Positions 24,928-34,367 of a DNA stretch of 55,676 nucleotides are shown here, piece after piece. A program made the translations under genes and the position numbers. Below the pieces are notes generated by a model. It had not been told where the DNA came from. It saw nothing but the letters and a program-made list of their open reading frames with translations, and did no database searches. This DNA comes from an uncultured Bacillota bacterium. GTDB lineage: Bacteria; Bacillota; Clostridia; Christensenellales; UBA1242. The stretch spans positions 1 to 55,676 of the forward strand of contig CAMRTM010000004.1 in the NCBI GenBank assembly GCA_947053645.1, in the 5' to 3' direction. How positions within the stretch are numbered: position 1 is the first letter of the stretch; each line of letters starts with the position of its first letter.

Positions 24928-27168
24928 CTATTCCCCTTTACCGTCATCTTTCTTTATTCTTGTGCGTTTCGGCTTATCAATCTTTTCCTCATCTGTCTTT
25001 TTAGGCGTCACTTTTTTCACTGTTTTCTTTTCTACTATTTTCTTTTCCACTGTAGGTTTTTCTTCTGTCTTTTTCATTTCTTGCTGAGGATTTTTATATC
25101 TTTCAAATTCATCTTTTATCGCTTGATACTCCTCTTTAGTTATAATTCCGCTTGCAAGAAGTTTTTCGCCTTCTTTCACCTTTCTTTCATAACTTAATAG
25201 AAGTTCCTTTTCCTCACGCTCTTTTTGGAGTTTTACTTCCTTCTCACGCTGTTCCTTATCGCGTTTTTCCATTATTTCTTGGATTTCTTCGCTGCTTTTT
25301 CCTTCCATTAACATATCAACTTCATCTTTATTGATAGTTTCTCTTGCAAAGAGAAGTTTTACCATTTCATGCAATAGATTGACATTGTCATTAAGTATTT
25401 TCTTAGCACGCTTATAATTGTACTCTAAAATATTCCTTATTTCATCGTCAGCCTCTGCTGCAAGTTTTTCAGAAAACTCATTCTTAGTTTGATAATCTCT
25501 TCCAATAAATACCTGCTGACTTGAGTCAAGTGAAAGGAATCCCAAGTTTTTACTCATACCATATCTGTATATCATATCATGAGCAATTTTTGTGGCTTGA
25601 TTTATATCACCTACAGCACCTGTCGTGATATCTTTAAAGATAATTTCTTCTGCAATACGCCCACCCATGCACATTGCAATCTCGTCCATAAGATAGTTGT
25701 AGCTTCTATGAGAGTTATCATTATCTGGACGCTGCATAGTGTAGCCGCCTGCCATTCCTCTTGGAATGATTGATACTTCTTGAATCTCGTCACAATATTG
25801 AAGTTTTTTACCTAATATTGCATGACCGGCTTCATGATACGCAGTAATTTTCTTATCTTTTTCAGTGATGAGTCTACTTTTCTTTTGTGGACCCATTGTC
25901 ACCTTATTGATTCCTTCAGTAATATCAGACATGATAATTTTTGGCCTATTTGCCCTTGCGGCAAGAATCGCTGCTTCATTAAGCATATTTTCAATATCTG
26001 CACCAGTAAAGCCTACCGTGATTTTAGCAAGTGTTTTAAAGTCAATGTTATCGTCAAGTGGTTTGTTTTTAGAATGAATTTTAATAATTCCCTCTCTTCC
26101 TTTCACATCAGGTATATTAACATACACTTGCCTATCAAATCGACCCGGACGCATAAGTGCTGGATCAAGTACATCGCTTCTGTTTGTTGCAGCGAGGACA
26201 ATTATTCCTTCATTTGGTTCAAATCCGTCCATCTCTACAAGAAGTTGATTTAAGGTTTGCTCTCTTTCATCGTTGCCACCGCCAAGACCTGCACCACGCT
26301 GTCTACCTACAGCGTCAATTTCGTCAATGAAAACTATACATGGTTTATTCTTCTTTGCTTGGTCAAACAAATCTCTTACCCTGCTTGCACCAACGCCGAC
26401 AAACATTTCCACAAAATCAGAACCGCTTATGGTGATGAATGGCACATTTGCCTCACCTGCTACCGCCCTTGCAAGAAGTGTTTTTCCTGTTCCTGGAGGG
26501 CCTACAAGGAGTATTCCCTTAGGTATTCTTGCACCGAGATTAGTAAACTTTCTTGGATTCTTTAAAAACTCTACAATTTCTTCGAGTTCTTGTTTCTCTT
26601 CGTCGCTGCCTGCAACATCATTGAATTTTACTTTATTAGAAGTATATGCCCTTGCCTTACTCTTTCCAAAGGTCATCGCTCCCTTATTGGAATTTGAAAA
26701 CATTCTGAATACCATCCAAATTAGGAAGATGCCGAATCCTATATAAAGGATTGGATAGAGTATATCCCAGAAGGATATGCCGTCAGGCTGTGTTGCAACT
26801 TGTATATCAATTTCAAGTGTTTCATCAGCATTCGCTGTATTTATTTTTTGTAGAAGTCTTTCTATAATTCCATCTGTACCATTTTTATCATAATAAAAAT
26901 AATAGTCAGAGTGACTTGGGAAATGCCCTACATTTTTAGAATCTTTTAACAAAATATAGCCAATGCCATCCTTATAATAGAACGCAATCATCTGCTCATG
27001 CTTATTATTCTTATCTCTTCCCGTGATTAACTGTTCAACCTCAGCCTCGCCACCAGCAAGAAACTCACCTTTCGAACCATTGTTTGTAAAAATTAAGCAT
27101 AACAAAAGTACGATTGCAACTAAAAGTATTATATAGGAAAATTTAAATTTAGATTTATTCTCTTCCAA
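24928..27168 (-). CDS. ftsH: ATP-dependent zinc metalloprotease FtsH with SHOCT-like C-terminal motif
   Basis: A 746-residue membrane AAA protease. There are two membrane helices (about 10-28 and 131-155). Walker A is GPPGTGKT at 223-230, Walker B is FIDEIDAV, and the zinc site HEAGH is at 445-449. FtsH degrades misfolded membrane and regulatory proteins. After the peptidase domain a charged coiled coil leads to a SHOCT-like motif ([20 protein letters not shown], about 667-686) and a Lys-rich tail. Translation starts at a TTG (27168) preceded by AGGAGG at 8 nt. Confidence 0.95.
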   Translation of the reverse strand: MEENKSKFKFSYIILLVAIVLLLCLIFTNNGSKGEFLAGGEAEVEQLITGRDKNNKHEQMIAFYYKDGIGYILLKDSKNVGHFPSHSDYYFYYDKNGTDGIIERLLQKINTANADETLEIDIQVATQPDGISFWDILYPILYIGFGIFLIWMVFRMFSNSNKGAMTFGKSKARAYTSNKVKFNDVAGSDEEKQELEEIVEFLKNPRKFTNLGARIPKGILLVGPPGTGKTLLARAVAGEANVPFITISGSDFVEMFVGVGASRVRDLFDQAKKNKPCIVFIDEIDAVGRQRGAGLGGGNDEREQTLNQLLVEMDGFEPNEGIIVLAATNRSDVLDPALMRPGRFDRQVYVNIPDVKGREGIIKIHSKNKPLDDNIDFKTLAKITVGFTGADIENMLNEAAILAARANRPKIIMSDITEGINKVTMGPQKKSRLITEKDKKITAYHEAGHAILGKKLQYCDEIQEVSIIPRGMAGGYTMQRPDNDNSHRSYNYLMDEIAMCMGGRIAEEIIFKDITTGAVGDINQATKIAHDMIYRYGMSKNLGFLSLDSSQQVFIGRDYQTKNEFSEKLAAEADDEIRNILEYNYKRAKKILNDNVNLLHEMVKLLFARETINKDEVDMLMEGKSSEEIQEIMEKRDKEQREKEVKLQKEREEKELLLSYERKVKEGEKLLASGIITKEEYQAIKDEFERYKNPQQEMKKTEEKPTVEKKIVEKKTVKKVTPKKTDEEKIDKPKRTRIKKDDGKGE

Positions 27169-27288
27169 AACAAAAGCCTCCTTATTTTTTCTTTACTTGC
27201 TATTTTAACATAAATAATTTTTTAAAACAACAAATCAATAGGGCTTTTGCAAAATTTTATGTCATTAAAATTGTTTTTTTGAATTTTA

Positions 27289-28650
27289 CTAGTCTGGTTG
27301 CACCTTAATTACAAGTTCAAAATTCATAAAGTTTAGAAAATCGTCAGGGTCATCAAGGCTTCTTAAAAACTTTCTAAATTCTTTTTTATTCTCCCTTTCA
27401 AACTTTTGCGTAACACCTATAACATCTGTTTTATTCTTTCTTAGTACTTTTAGTGTATCTTGAAAGCGACTTTTTAAAAACTGCTCTACCTTTCCTGCTA
27501 CTTCCTCTGAAATATCACTTAATTCTGTATTTGTACGAATATTTGTTTCTCCTTCCTTTCCCTCTACAAGTTCAAGTCCAAGAATAACATCTATCCTAAA
27601 TATTGGGTGTCCGTTTTCAAATTTTGTTGTTATCTTGACTCTTTTATTCTTTACAGTATATGTAAGCATGGCATCTTGATAACTTTCGTCGGTGACATTT
27701 TCAATAGTTATAGTTCTATCTATCGCATTGCCGTTTATGATATTGATTCCATGAAGTTGTTCGGTTGAAAGTTTATCCACCATTATTCCGTTTTTAATTA
27801 GTACTACCTCCCCACTATTCAATACCTTTTTATCTGAATTACCACTTTGGGAGCTTGAACCTGAAGAGCCACCCGAGCTGGCTTGTGATGAGCTATAACC
27901 AGAAACTTCATCTTGAGCATCTATTCCGCTTTCACCACCACTTTCTTCGCCTTGGCCACCTGAATTTTGGTTGCCGCCACTCTGTCCACCGCCACTTTGA
28001 TTTCCGCCTTGGCTGGAGTCCGCTTGACTTTTTTCCTCTCCTTCACCTGAGGCAAGTTTTAAATAACCTATAATTGAAGAGCCTGTTTGGCTGTAATAAC
28101 CTTTGAAAAACGCTTCAACCGAGGTGTCTGTAACATAGACATTATCTACATTATAGGATATGAGTTCTTCAAGTTTGAGCCCTATATCCTTTTCAAGAGT
28201 TTGTGCGGCAAGCAAAAATTCCTTTGCAGGATTATCGGTGCAAATTAAAATAGTATTTTCTGATAGTGACGCAACTCGTCCTAGATAATCAATATCTTTT
28301 GCAATATCATCCTGCATAAGTTTGGTACTTATCACCGTTGTCTTAGCATGAGATAGGCAGACTTTTTTACCAAGCGTCAAACCCGCATTTGATATCGCTT
28401 CCGCCACCGATTTACCTTTACCTGTCACTACCGAATTGGTTTCAAGATAAGTTTGATTTGCGGTGGGAATAAAGGTCAAGAGTGAAACCTCATATTCCTC
28501 ACCAAGTTTATCTACACCTACCGCTGTGACTATAGAACATCTTGTACTTTCCCCTGGGGAAAACAATGCAAAAGGAGCAAAAAATACTAAAATTACTAAA
28601 AACACAAGCAGCATTGGATTTTTTTTGAATCTGTTAATAATTTTTTTCAT
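27289..28650 (-). CDS. gerAC: Ger(x)C-type germinant receptor subunit with Ser/Gly/Gln-rich insert
   Basis: A 453-residue C subunit of a GerA-type spore germinant receptor. The start of the mature domain (SIVTAVGVDKLGEEYEVSLLTF) and the C-terminal KRVKITTKFENGHPIFRIDVILGLEL are typical. Two features are odd. First, residues about 205-275 form a low-complexity stretch rich in Ser, Gly and Gln. Second, the N-terminus has a membrane helix but no usual lipobox (the Cys is in STRC), although GerC proteins are normally lipoproteins. The gene overlaps gerAB by 17 bp. Confidence 0.85.
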   Translation of the reverse strand: MKKIINRFKKNPMLLVFLVILVFFAPFALFSPGESTRCSIVTAVGVDKLGEEYEVSLLTFIPTANQTYLETNSVVTGKGKSVAEAISNAGLTLGKKVCLSHAKTTVISTKLMQDDIAKDIDYLGRVASLSENTILICTDNPAKEFLLAAQTLEKDIGLKLEELISYNVDNVYVTDTSVEAFFKGYYSQTGSSIIGYLKLASGEGEEKSQADSSQGGNQSGGGQSGGNQNSGGQGEESGGESGIDAQDEVSGYSSSQASSGGSSGSSSQSGNSDKKVLNSGEVVLIKNGIMVDKLSTEQLHGINIINGNAIDRTITIENVTDESYQDAMLTYTVKNKRVKITTKFENGHPIFRIDVILGLELVEGKEGETNIRTNTELSDISEEVAGKVEQFLKSRFQDTLKVLRKNKTDVIGVTQKFERENKKEFRKFLRSLDDPDDFLNFMNFELVIKVQPD

Positions 28651-29728
28651 ATTTCACCCCTTTCTTTTTGGGTAATGCCATGAAAAATATCATAAGTGGA
28701 ATAAGATAGTTTGTTACAAGTGCCAAATATGGAAGCCAGCTTCTAGTATAAAGCAACATATTTTCATACCTTCCAACTAAAATCACATAAACTATTAAAA
28801 ATATTACATCAAATACCGCTACGCTATACGCACGATTTAATTTATGAAAGACATTACAAAATGCCTCACTAAAACCGAATGCAAATATGGAAAGTTGAAA
28901 ATAACTTAGAAACATTATTGTTAACATAGCAATAACATCAAGTCTTCCCACTGAATTAGACTGATTTGAAGCAGAAAGTATATCTGTAAGAGCGTTATTA
29001 TGCATAAAAGCTGTGATTTGATAGATGGAATAAAAGAGAAAGAAGATTGAAAGTACAAAGAAAATTCCTATACCTGCAAACTTTAAAATCTGTTTTCCTT
29101 CTTTTTTCTCCATTTTTATCTTATCGATTATCAAAAAGAGAAATATATAATCGCCAAAAGTGAAAATGTGCTTAAACGCAGAATTAAAGAATTCTGGCAC
29201 TGATGTATTGAAAAAATATGGCATTCCTTGATTATTGACTAGTGCAACCGCAAGGCAGATTAAAACGCCCGCACTTATAGCATAGAAATATAACTCTATG
29301 GTGCGTGAGAAGGAGCGCAATCCAGTCACAACCGCATGATTTACCACTGGTATTACACTTATTAGAGCAAGCAATGCAAACTCATCTTGATAAACCTGAC
29401 CTTTTAAATAGGCATATACTACTGAATAAGTTAAAAGCACCTTAAATAGGAAGAAAAACATTAAAACTATGTAGATTAACTTTGAAAAAAACTTTCCGAT
29501 ATGTTTTTCTAGTATGTAATTAAGTGTATTATTGGGATACTTTGCCTTAAGCATAAAAAATGTAGTAAGGACAAATAAATCTACAATAAATAGCATTAGT
29601 GCCACAAAAAATCCGTCCGATTTTGCACCTTCATAAATAAGTGACGGAAGTAAAAATATTTTATTTGCAAGAACTAATACCGCACATATCATTCCCGCTT
29701 GTCTTGCACTTATTGTTGTATCTTTCAT
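28634..29728 (-). CDS. gerAB: GerB-type germinant receptor permease subunit
   Basis: A 364-residue membrane protein with about ten helices, of the spore germination branch of the amino acid permease superfamily. It begins ISARQAGMICAVLVLANKIFLLPSLIYEGAKSDG, as GerAB proteins do. This subunit binds the germinant in characterised receptors. It is translationally coupled to gerAA (ATGA overlap) and overlaps gerAC. Confidence 0.9.
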   Translation of the reverse strand: MKDTTISARQAGMICAVLVLANKIFLLPSLIYEGAKSDGFFVALMLFIVDLFVLTTFFMLKAKYPNNTLNYILEKHIGKFFSKLIYIVLMFFFLFKVLLTYSVVYAYLKGQVYQDEFALLALISVIPVVNHAVVTGLRSFSRTIELYFYAISAGVLICLAVALVNNQGMPYFFNTSVPEFFNSAFKHIFTFGDYIFLFLIIDKIKMEKKEGKQILKFAGIGIFFVLSIFFLFYSIYQITAFMHNNALTDILSASNQSNSVGRLDVIAMLTIMFLSYFQLSIFAFGFSEAFCNVFHKLNRAYSVAVFDVIFLIVYVILVGRYENMLLYTRSWLPYLALVTNYLIPLMIFFMALPKKKGVKYEKNY

Positions 29729-31152
29729 TTCAGCCTCACTTTGTTTTTATTATGAAAGGACTCCGGCCTTAAATGTATATCTGCTATATTTTCCTTAAAC
29801 ACTCCGTCTTGAAGGTCATTTTTTATTCTTGGGCTATAAGGAGCAAGATAGGGCGAACCATAACTATCAATTTTATTTAAATAGTTTGTAAAATAGACAA
29901 GTCCTCCTACAACACCAAGCATTCCGAGTGAGCCACCAAGAATAATGAATATCACCTGTAAAAGCGTGACCTGTGATGATTGTTGTGGCACCAAATATAA
30001 TGCTATCTTTGACACCGCGACTATAATTACTCCCGGCGGCGAAATAAGCCCCGCTTTAACACCAGTGTCACCCAAAATTAACGCCCCAACTACTGAAGTG
30101 GCAAGTCCTAGATAACTTGGCAGACGCAAACTGACCTCATATAAAATTTGGAATAGGAAAAATATAAATACAATTTCTATAAATGGAGTAAAGGGCAGTC
30201 CCTGTGTTGTGTCCGCTATTGTTATAAGGAAATTTAACGGCAAAATATTGTAATGATAAAGTTGCAGAGCAAGATATAGCCCAGATGAAATTATTGCCAT
30301 TATTATACCGATAAGCCTTATCGCACGAATGAAACTTGAATAATGATGATTGGTGTAATAATCGTTACTGTTTTGCAAATCTTCAAAAAGAATAAATGGG
30401 ACTGTAAGCACAATTGGCGAATTATCTACGATTATTCCAACTTTACCTTCTAATAATTTTGACGCGACAATATCTGGTTTTTCCGCCATACCTACCTGAC
30501 GAAACATTGAGTTTTCGTCCTCTTGTAAAAACCCTACAAGATAATAGGAATCCAAAATACCATCAATATCTATTTCTTTTAATCGTTTTTCTACTTTTTT
30601 AACCATCTTTTCGTCGGCTATACCATGAAGATATGTAATGACCACCTTTGTGTTTGAATAACTGCCGATTTTTAATTGTTTCATTACAAGGTCTTTTGAA
30701 GCAAGTCTTCTTCTCATTAAGGACATATTTGTCTTTAAATCTTCGGTAAAACCCTCGCGTGGTCCCATTATTACTGGAGATGTTGGTGGCTCACTTGGTA
30801 TTCGAGACGGGTACTTTAATAAGTCCACCGCGATAAACCTACTTTCCCCTTCTATTATTATAATTATTGCACCTTTTATTATATTGTCTACTATCTCATC
30901 TTCTTTGATTTCTGTTATATCATTGGATTTTAATATATCTTCTTGAAGACTGGTAATATTTAAAGGTTTTTCTGTTAATGCTATAGGTTTATATATAGTT
31001 TCCGCAAATAACTGTCCATCAGTTATACTTTTAAGATAGATAAAGCCCAGCCTATCTTTCCCCTTAGACAGGACTCTACTTGCAAAATCGCTACTTGAAT
31101 GAAACGCATTCTTGATTTTTTGTATCTTTGTTTCTACCTTCAAAAAAGACAT
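29725..31152 (-). CDS. gerAA: GerA-type germinant receptor subunit
   Basis: A 475-residue GerA family protein. A soluble N-terminal domain (to about 245) is followed by roughly five membrane helices. The motifs GPREGFTEDLKTNMSLMRRRL and VGIIVDNSPIVLTVPFILFEDLQNSNDYY are family hallmarks. Together with gerAB and gerAC it makes a complete tricistronic receptor operon (A-B-C order) for the spore inner membrane. GAGGAG precedes the ATG. A sigma-G-like promoter lies just upstream. Confidence 0.95.
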   Translation of the reverse strand: MSFLKVETKIQKIKNAFHSSSDFASRVLSKGKDRLGFIYLKSITDGQLFAETIYKPIALTEKPLNITSLQEDILKSNDITEIKEDEIVDNIIKGAIIIIIEGESRFIAVDLLKYPSRIPSEPPTSPVIMGPREGFTEDLKTNMSLMRRRLASKDLVMKQLKIGSYSNTKVVITYLHGIADEKMVKKVEKRLKEIDIDGILDSYYLVGFLQEDENSMFRQVGMAEKPDIVASKLLEGKVGIIVDNSPIVLTVPFILFEDLQNSNDYYTNHHYSSFIRAIRLIGIIMAIISSGLYLALQLYHYNILPLNFLITIADTTQGLPFTPFIEIVFIFFLFQILYEVSLRLPSYLGLATSVVGALILGDTGVKAGLISPPGVIIVAVSKIALYLVPQQSSQVTLLQVIFIILGGSLGMLGVVGGLVYFTNYLNKIDSYGSPYLAPYSPRIKNDLQDGVFKENIADIHLRPESFHNKNKVRLK

Positions 31153-31169
31153 ACTCTCCTCTTTGAAGA

Positions 31170-31199
31170 TAGTATGTCTTATGAAAATTAAAATTATGC
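31170..31199 (-). promoter_or_regulatory. Sigma-G-like promoter of the ger operon
   Basis: Minus-strand GCATAA (31194-31199), 17-nt spacer, CATACTA (31170-31176), about 17 nt before the gerAA ATG. It matches the forespore sigma-G pattern (GnATR / CATnnTA), as expected for germinant receptor genes. Confidence 0.65.
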
Positions 31200-31201
31200 T
31201 A

Positions 31202-32065
31202 TTAATTAAGATAAACTATTTCATCATTGTAAAAATTGAAATCATCAGCGGTAGGAGCCACCCCTATAGTTGCACCACTTTCGTATATTGCTGATATATC
31301 CGCTCTATACCTGTATTTTTCGCCCTCTTTAATACCTTCAACTTTTACCTCTCGTTTAATTCCGTTAATGAAAACATTTACATAGTTCAGTACATCTATT
31401 GAATTAAATGACAAAACATGGTTATTTAATTCGAGTTCTGACACCTTGGACAAGACATGTGTTATACGAGTTTCTCTTAAGATATTTGAAGGTTGGCTGT
31501 GTCTTAAATTCTGATTATTAGAATATGCAACCACAAAAATATCATGATTTCCAGTAGCTAAATTTTGAAAAGAAATTTTATTTGTATCTGCTATTGTCAC
31601 CTTGTTGCCTGTATAAACTTCATAGTAATCCGCACCCTTCACTTCCTGCCATGAAATTAAATTATCTTCAAGTATTATAAGTGGAGCGGAAAGATAGGAA
31701 TAACTGTGCCAAGTAATTTCCTTGCTATACTGGCTATTATTTCCCTCCATTTCACCTAAGTAACATACACTTATATTGTAATTTTCCCCTACTTTAACTC
31801 TTTCCTCATTACTGAGGTTAAGAATATTTGTTTCACTATCAATATTAAAGGCTTGTCCGCCACCTGTAAATTTAAATCTATAACCTCTATAACTTTCATT
31901 TGCTTTTGTCATAACAAAAACATTGCCGCCGTCGTCTAAAATTTCTACAACAGGAGCCTCGGCTAAATTCCTATTGATGATAAATCCTGTTATAAGACCT
32001 ACACATAACAAAATTCCAGCCAATGCACATAAAGATATTAAGGTTATTTTTCCTTTCTTATTCAT
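31202..32065 (-). CDS. Membrane-anchored protein with FnIII-like segment
   Basis: A 287-residue protein with an N-terminal membrane helix (about 8-30) and an extracytoplasmic beta-rich region. Residues about 125-190 resemble a fibronectin type III domain (LISWQEVKGADYYEVYTGN, then a strand-rich segment ending HDIFVVAYSNN). Function unknown. There is no ribosome site; a TTGACT-N18-TATACT promoter ends 8 nt before the ATG, so the transcript is nearly leaderless. It lies just upstream of the ger operon but appears separately promoted. Confidence 0.6.
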   Translation of the reverse strand: MNKKGKITLISLCALAGILLCVGLITGFIINRNLAEAPVVEILDDGGNVFVMTKANESYRGYRFKFTGGGQAFNIDSETNILNLSNEERVKVGENYNISVCYLGEMEGNNSQYSKEITWHSYSYLSAPLIILEDNLISWQEVKGADYYEVYTGNKVTIADTNKISFQNLATGNHDIFVVAYSNNQNLRHSQPSNILRETRITHVLSKVSELELNNHVLSFNSIDVLNYVNVFINGIKREVKVEGIKEGEKYRYRADISAIYESGATIGVAPTADDFNFYNDEIVYLN

Positions 32066-32073
32066 ACTATATT

Positions 32074-32103
32074 AGTATATATTTTTATTTCATTTCAAGT
32101 CAA
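32074..32103 (-). promoter_or_regulatory. Promoter giving a near-leaderless transcript of the FnIII-like gene
   Basis: Minus-strand TTGACT (32098-32103), 18-nt spacer, TATACT (32074-32079), 8 nt to the ATG at 32065. Confidence 0.5.
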
Positions 32104-32148
32104 ACTATTTTTTAAACATATTTCTTAAAAACATTTTCAAAATAGATA

Positions 32149-32177
32149 TTGACAAAACTTGAAACTCATGCTAAAAT
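32149..32177 (+). promoter_or_regulatory. Consensus promoter of the Glu-rich membrane protein gene
   Basis: TTGACA (32149-32154), 17-nt spacer ending TGC, TAAAAT (32172-32177). The ATG at 32202 has GGAGG upstream. Confidence 0.7.
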
Positions 32178-32201
32178 ATAATCATATATTTGGAGGGAAT
32201 A

Positions 32202-32765
32202 ATGGATTTTAATTATCTTACAATGACACAAAAAGTTGCACTTCTTCTTGGAATAATTTTCTCAGTACTTGCAGTTGCATCTACATTCTTCGCATTTAAA
32301 AATGCAGACAGGATAAAATCAAAGGTACTAGGTCTTATTTTATCATTAATAATGCCTTTCCTTGCTATGACATCTTGGATGATATTGATTTTCTCTTTCT
32401 TAGACGGATTTAAAAATGACGATGTTATGATAATATTTGTATCACTCGCACTTTGCATTGTAATCTGCCTAATGATTTTAGTAATCGCAAACGCACTTTA
32501 CCATAAACATGACAAAAATATGACTGGCGAAAAGAGTGAGAAAATTGAAGAGGAAAAAGTTGTTGAAACAGCACCACAAGAAGTAACTAACGAAGTAAGC
32601 GAAGAGGAAGTAACTGACGAAGAAGAAATCAGCGAAGAAACACAAGAAGAAATTGTACAAAAACTTTCTGAAGAGGCATTAGAAAATACTGAAGTAGATG
32701 AAGAAGTTATAGAAGAAATCACTGAAGAGGAAACTACAACATCTGACGACACTGACGCTGAATAA
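32202..32765 (+). CDS. Membrane protein with Glu-rich acidic tail
   Basis: A 187-residue protein. Three hydrophobic helices occupy about residues 10-105; the rest is a strongly acidic tail of Glu, Val and Thr repeats (EEEVTDEEEISEETQEE and similar). The tail is probably cytosolic and disordered. No family recognised. I chose the ATG with GGAGG at 32191-32196 rather than an upstream start inside the ribosome site. Function unknown. Confidence 0.6.
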   Translation: MDFNYLTMTQKVALLLGIIFSVLAVASTFFAFKNADRIKSKVLGLILSLIMPFLAMTSWMILIFSFLDGFKNDDVMIIFVSLALCIVICLMILVIANALYHKHDKNMTGEKSEKIEEEKVVETAPQEVTNEVSEEEVTDEEEISEETQEEIVQKLSEEALENTEVDEEVIEEITEEETTTSDDTDAE

Positions 32766-32802
32766 AAAACCTTGTAATAAGTAACGCAAAATCTGAAACA
32801 AA

Positions 32803-32837
32803 TAAAAAGTCACATCAAATTTGATGTGACTTTTTTC
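32803..32837. terminator. Bidirectional terminator
   Basis: Perfect stem AAAGTCACATCAAA / TTTGATGTGACTTT with A- and T-rich flanks, between convergent genes. Confidence 0.85.
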
Positions 32838-33054
32838 AATTTCTCTTTTTATCAAATTCTTTAGCAAGAGCAAGTCGTTGTTTTTGGTCATTGACAAAGT
32901 GCAAAACTCCTTTCTCTACATAACCAATTTCTAAGTCTCCACAGTTAACTTCATATAACAGAAGGAATTCCATGTCATCAGATCCAAATTTTTCACTTCT
33001 CTGCACAGTAAACAAATTGCCTGATTTTGTTTTTATTACATCATTTACTTTCAT
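32836..33054 (-). CDS. Small protein of unknown function, second gene of the phase-variable operon
   Basis: A 72-residue soluble protein, MKVNDVIKTKSGNLFTVQRS at the start, with a beta-rich first half and a basic helical C-terminus. The opening resembles small SH3-like barrels of the DUF4314/YxeA-like kind only loosely. Its start overlaps the end of the upstream 377-residue gene by 14 bp, so the two are probably co-translated under the same homopolymer-containing promoter. Confidence 0.55.
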   Translation of the reverse strand: MKVNDVIKTKSGNLFTVQRSEKFGSDDMEFLLLYEVNCGDLEIGYVEKGVLHFVNDQKQRLALAKEFDKKRN

Positions 33055-34171
33055 CTTCTGCCTCCTTTACCTTACCTATCTCTTCCAATACAACTTCATT
33101 GAGCAGATCTTCAATACAGCCCGACACTAACTTATCTTTTAAGTTACCAGCTCCATTCTTATTTTTCTTGCTATGCTTTAGCCAGCTTGCAATGCCAATA
33201 CCAAGACCTATTGACCCTATGGAGCCAATCCACGGATTATAATTTCCTTCTGCTATGCTCACAAACCCTAATATCACAAGAGCCGCTCCCAAACCAATAG
33301 CTGTACCTTCAAGTACCCCCTTTAATACTTTCTTTCCATTACCTTCAGGAGTTGCTGTCATATATTCGGCAAGCTTAACCATATTTTCGGTAGGGTTCTC
33401 TGTCAATTTTTGTACAACTCTTTCAACCACAACGGGATCATGGAGTTCAATGATTCTATCAATTTCTTCACTTTGCTTTGGGTTTAGTTGGGCTCCCATC
33501 TGATTAAACGCCTCTTCAACACTCATTTGAGCCAAGTCCTTTAAATCGTCTTTTGCATAACTTCTTTCTCTATCAATCATTTCTTGGATTTCCACTGCTC
33601 CTGTTTGACCAATATCTTCAAGTTCATGTAATTCTTCTTCTAATTCAAGTAATTCTTTTTGTTTTAAGTCAGCACCTATTTTTATATATTGTGCACGGTT
33701 GGCAAGCCCCTTTTTATAAATTTCATTATATTGTTTGTTATCGCTTGCCATGTTATGTTTTTTGCTATCTCTTACTATGCTATCAAAGAACTTTTTAGAC
33801 TTAATAAACGAATATTTTGTACCATTAAAAACGCCGCAAATATAACAATCTTCTTCAGAGGCATTTCTTAAAGAATCTATTGATTCTTGCACATCTTTAA
33901 ATTTGTGACCATATCGTTTAACAAAATCTTCTACAAGTACTTGTTCAGGACTTTTTTGTTCTAATTCTTTTATTATGTTAGAACAATCAACTATATTACT
34001 TCCAATTTTTGGGTTTCTATACCCTTCATCCCCTTTTTTATCAAAGAGTCTTTTGAAATATCTTAACTCGACTTGCAAGTGTTCCAGCCTTTGAAGCTTG
34101 AACTCATCTGCAAGATTAGGGTGATTTTCTACATAATTTTCTATCCAATGTTTAATTTGTTCTTCTGTCAT
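33041..34171 (-). CDS. Helical protein with Gly-rich membrane hairpin, under a homopolymer-containing promoter
   Basis: A 376-residue protein of unknown family. Residues about 1-280 are charged and helical, with coiled-coil character (KELLELEEELHELEDIG). A hydrophobic, glycine-rich hairpin follows (VLEGTAIGLGAALVILGFVS and GSIGSIGLGIGIASWL). The C-terminus is charged. No signal peptide. The long helical part plus a Gly-rich hairpin recalls pore-forming or membrane-inserting proteins, but this is only a shape argument. ATG at 34171 follows GGAGG. Transcription comes from a consensus promoter whose spacer holds a C9 tract. Confidence 0.6.
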   Translation of the reverse strand: MTEEQIKHWIENYVENHPNLADEFKLQRLEHLQVELRYFKRLFDKKGDEGYRNPKIGSNIVDCSNIIKELEQKSPEQVLVEDFVKRYGHKFKDVQESIDSLRNASEEDCYICGVFNGTKYSFIKSKKFFDSIVRDSKKHNMASDNKQYNEIYKKGLANRAQYIKIGADLKQKELLELEEELHELEDIGQTGAVEIQEMIDRERSYAKDDLKDLAQMSVEEAFNQMGAQLNPKQSEEIDRIIELHDPVVVERVVQKLTENPTENMVKLAEYMTATPEGNGKKVLKGVLEGTAIGLGAALVILGFVSIAEGNYNPWIGSIGSIGLGIGIASWLKHSKKNKNGAGNLKDKLVSGCIEDLLNEVVLEEIGKVKEAEDESK

Positions 34172-34190
34172 ATTTTTTCCTCCTGTTTCC

Positions 34191-34217
34191 ATTATACGCG
34201 GGGGGGGGATTTGTCAA
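34191..34217 (-). promoter_or_regulatory. Promoter with C9 homopolymer in the -35/-10 spacer (putative phase-variable promoter)
   Basis: Minus-strand TTGACA (34212-34217) and TATAAT (34191-34196) are both perfect. The spacer is 15 nt (34197-34211) and includes nine consecutive C (34200-34208 read as G on the plus strand). Two extra C would restore the 17-nt optimum. Confidence 0.75.
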
Positions 34218-34287
34218 GTTTTTTTTAAAAATTCACATAAATTCTTTTAAATTTTATTTTAAAGTGTGTTGTTTTTCATAAAAATAA

Positions 34288-34326
34288 TAAAAAGCCCAAA
34301 ATCATTACATTGATTTTGGGCTTTCT
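34288..34326 (-). terminator. Terminator after leuS
   Basis: Stem AAAGCCCAAAATCA / TGATTTTGGGCTTT followed by a T-rich tract on the minus strand. Confidence 0.85.
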
Positions 34327-34367
34327 TTTCAAATTGATTTCAAATTTACATGACCAACATAAAATAT

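Noticed and set aside
26273..26746. 157-residue plus-strand frame opposite ftsH
   Set aside because: It mirrors the conserved AAA domain in antisense; the Pro/Ser-rich product is typical of shadow frames.
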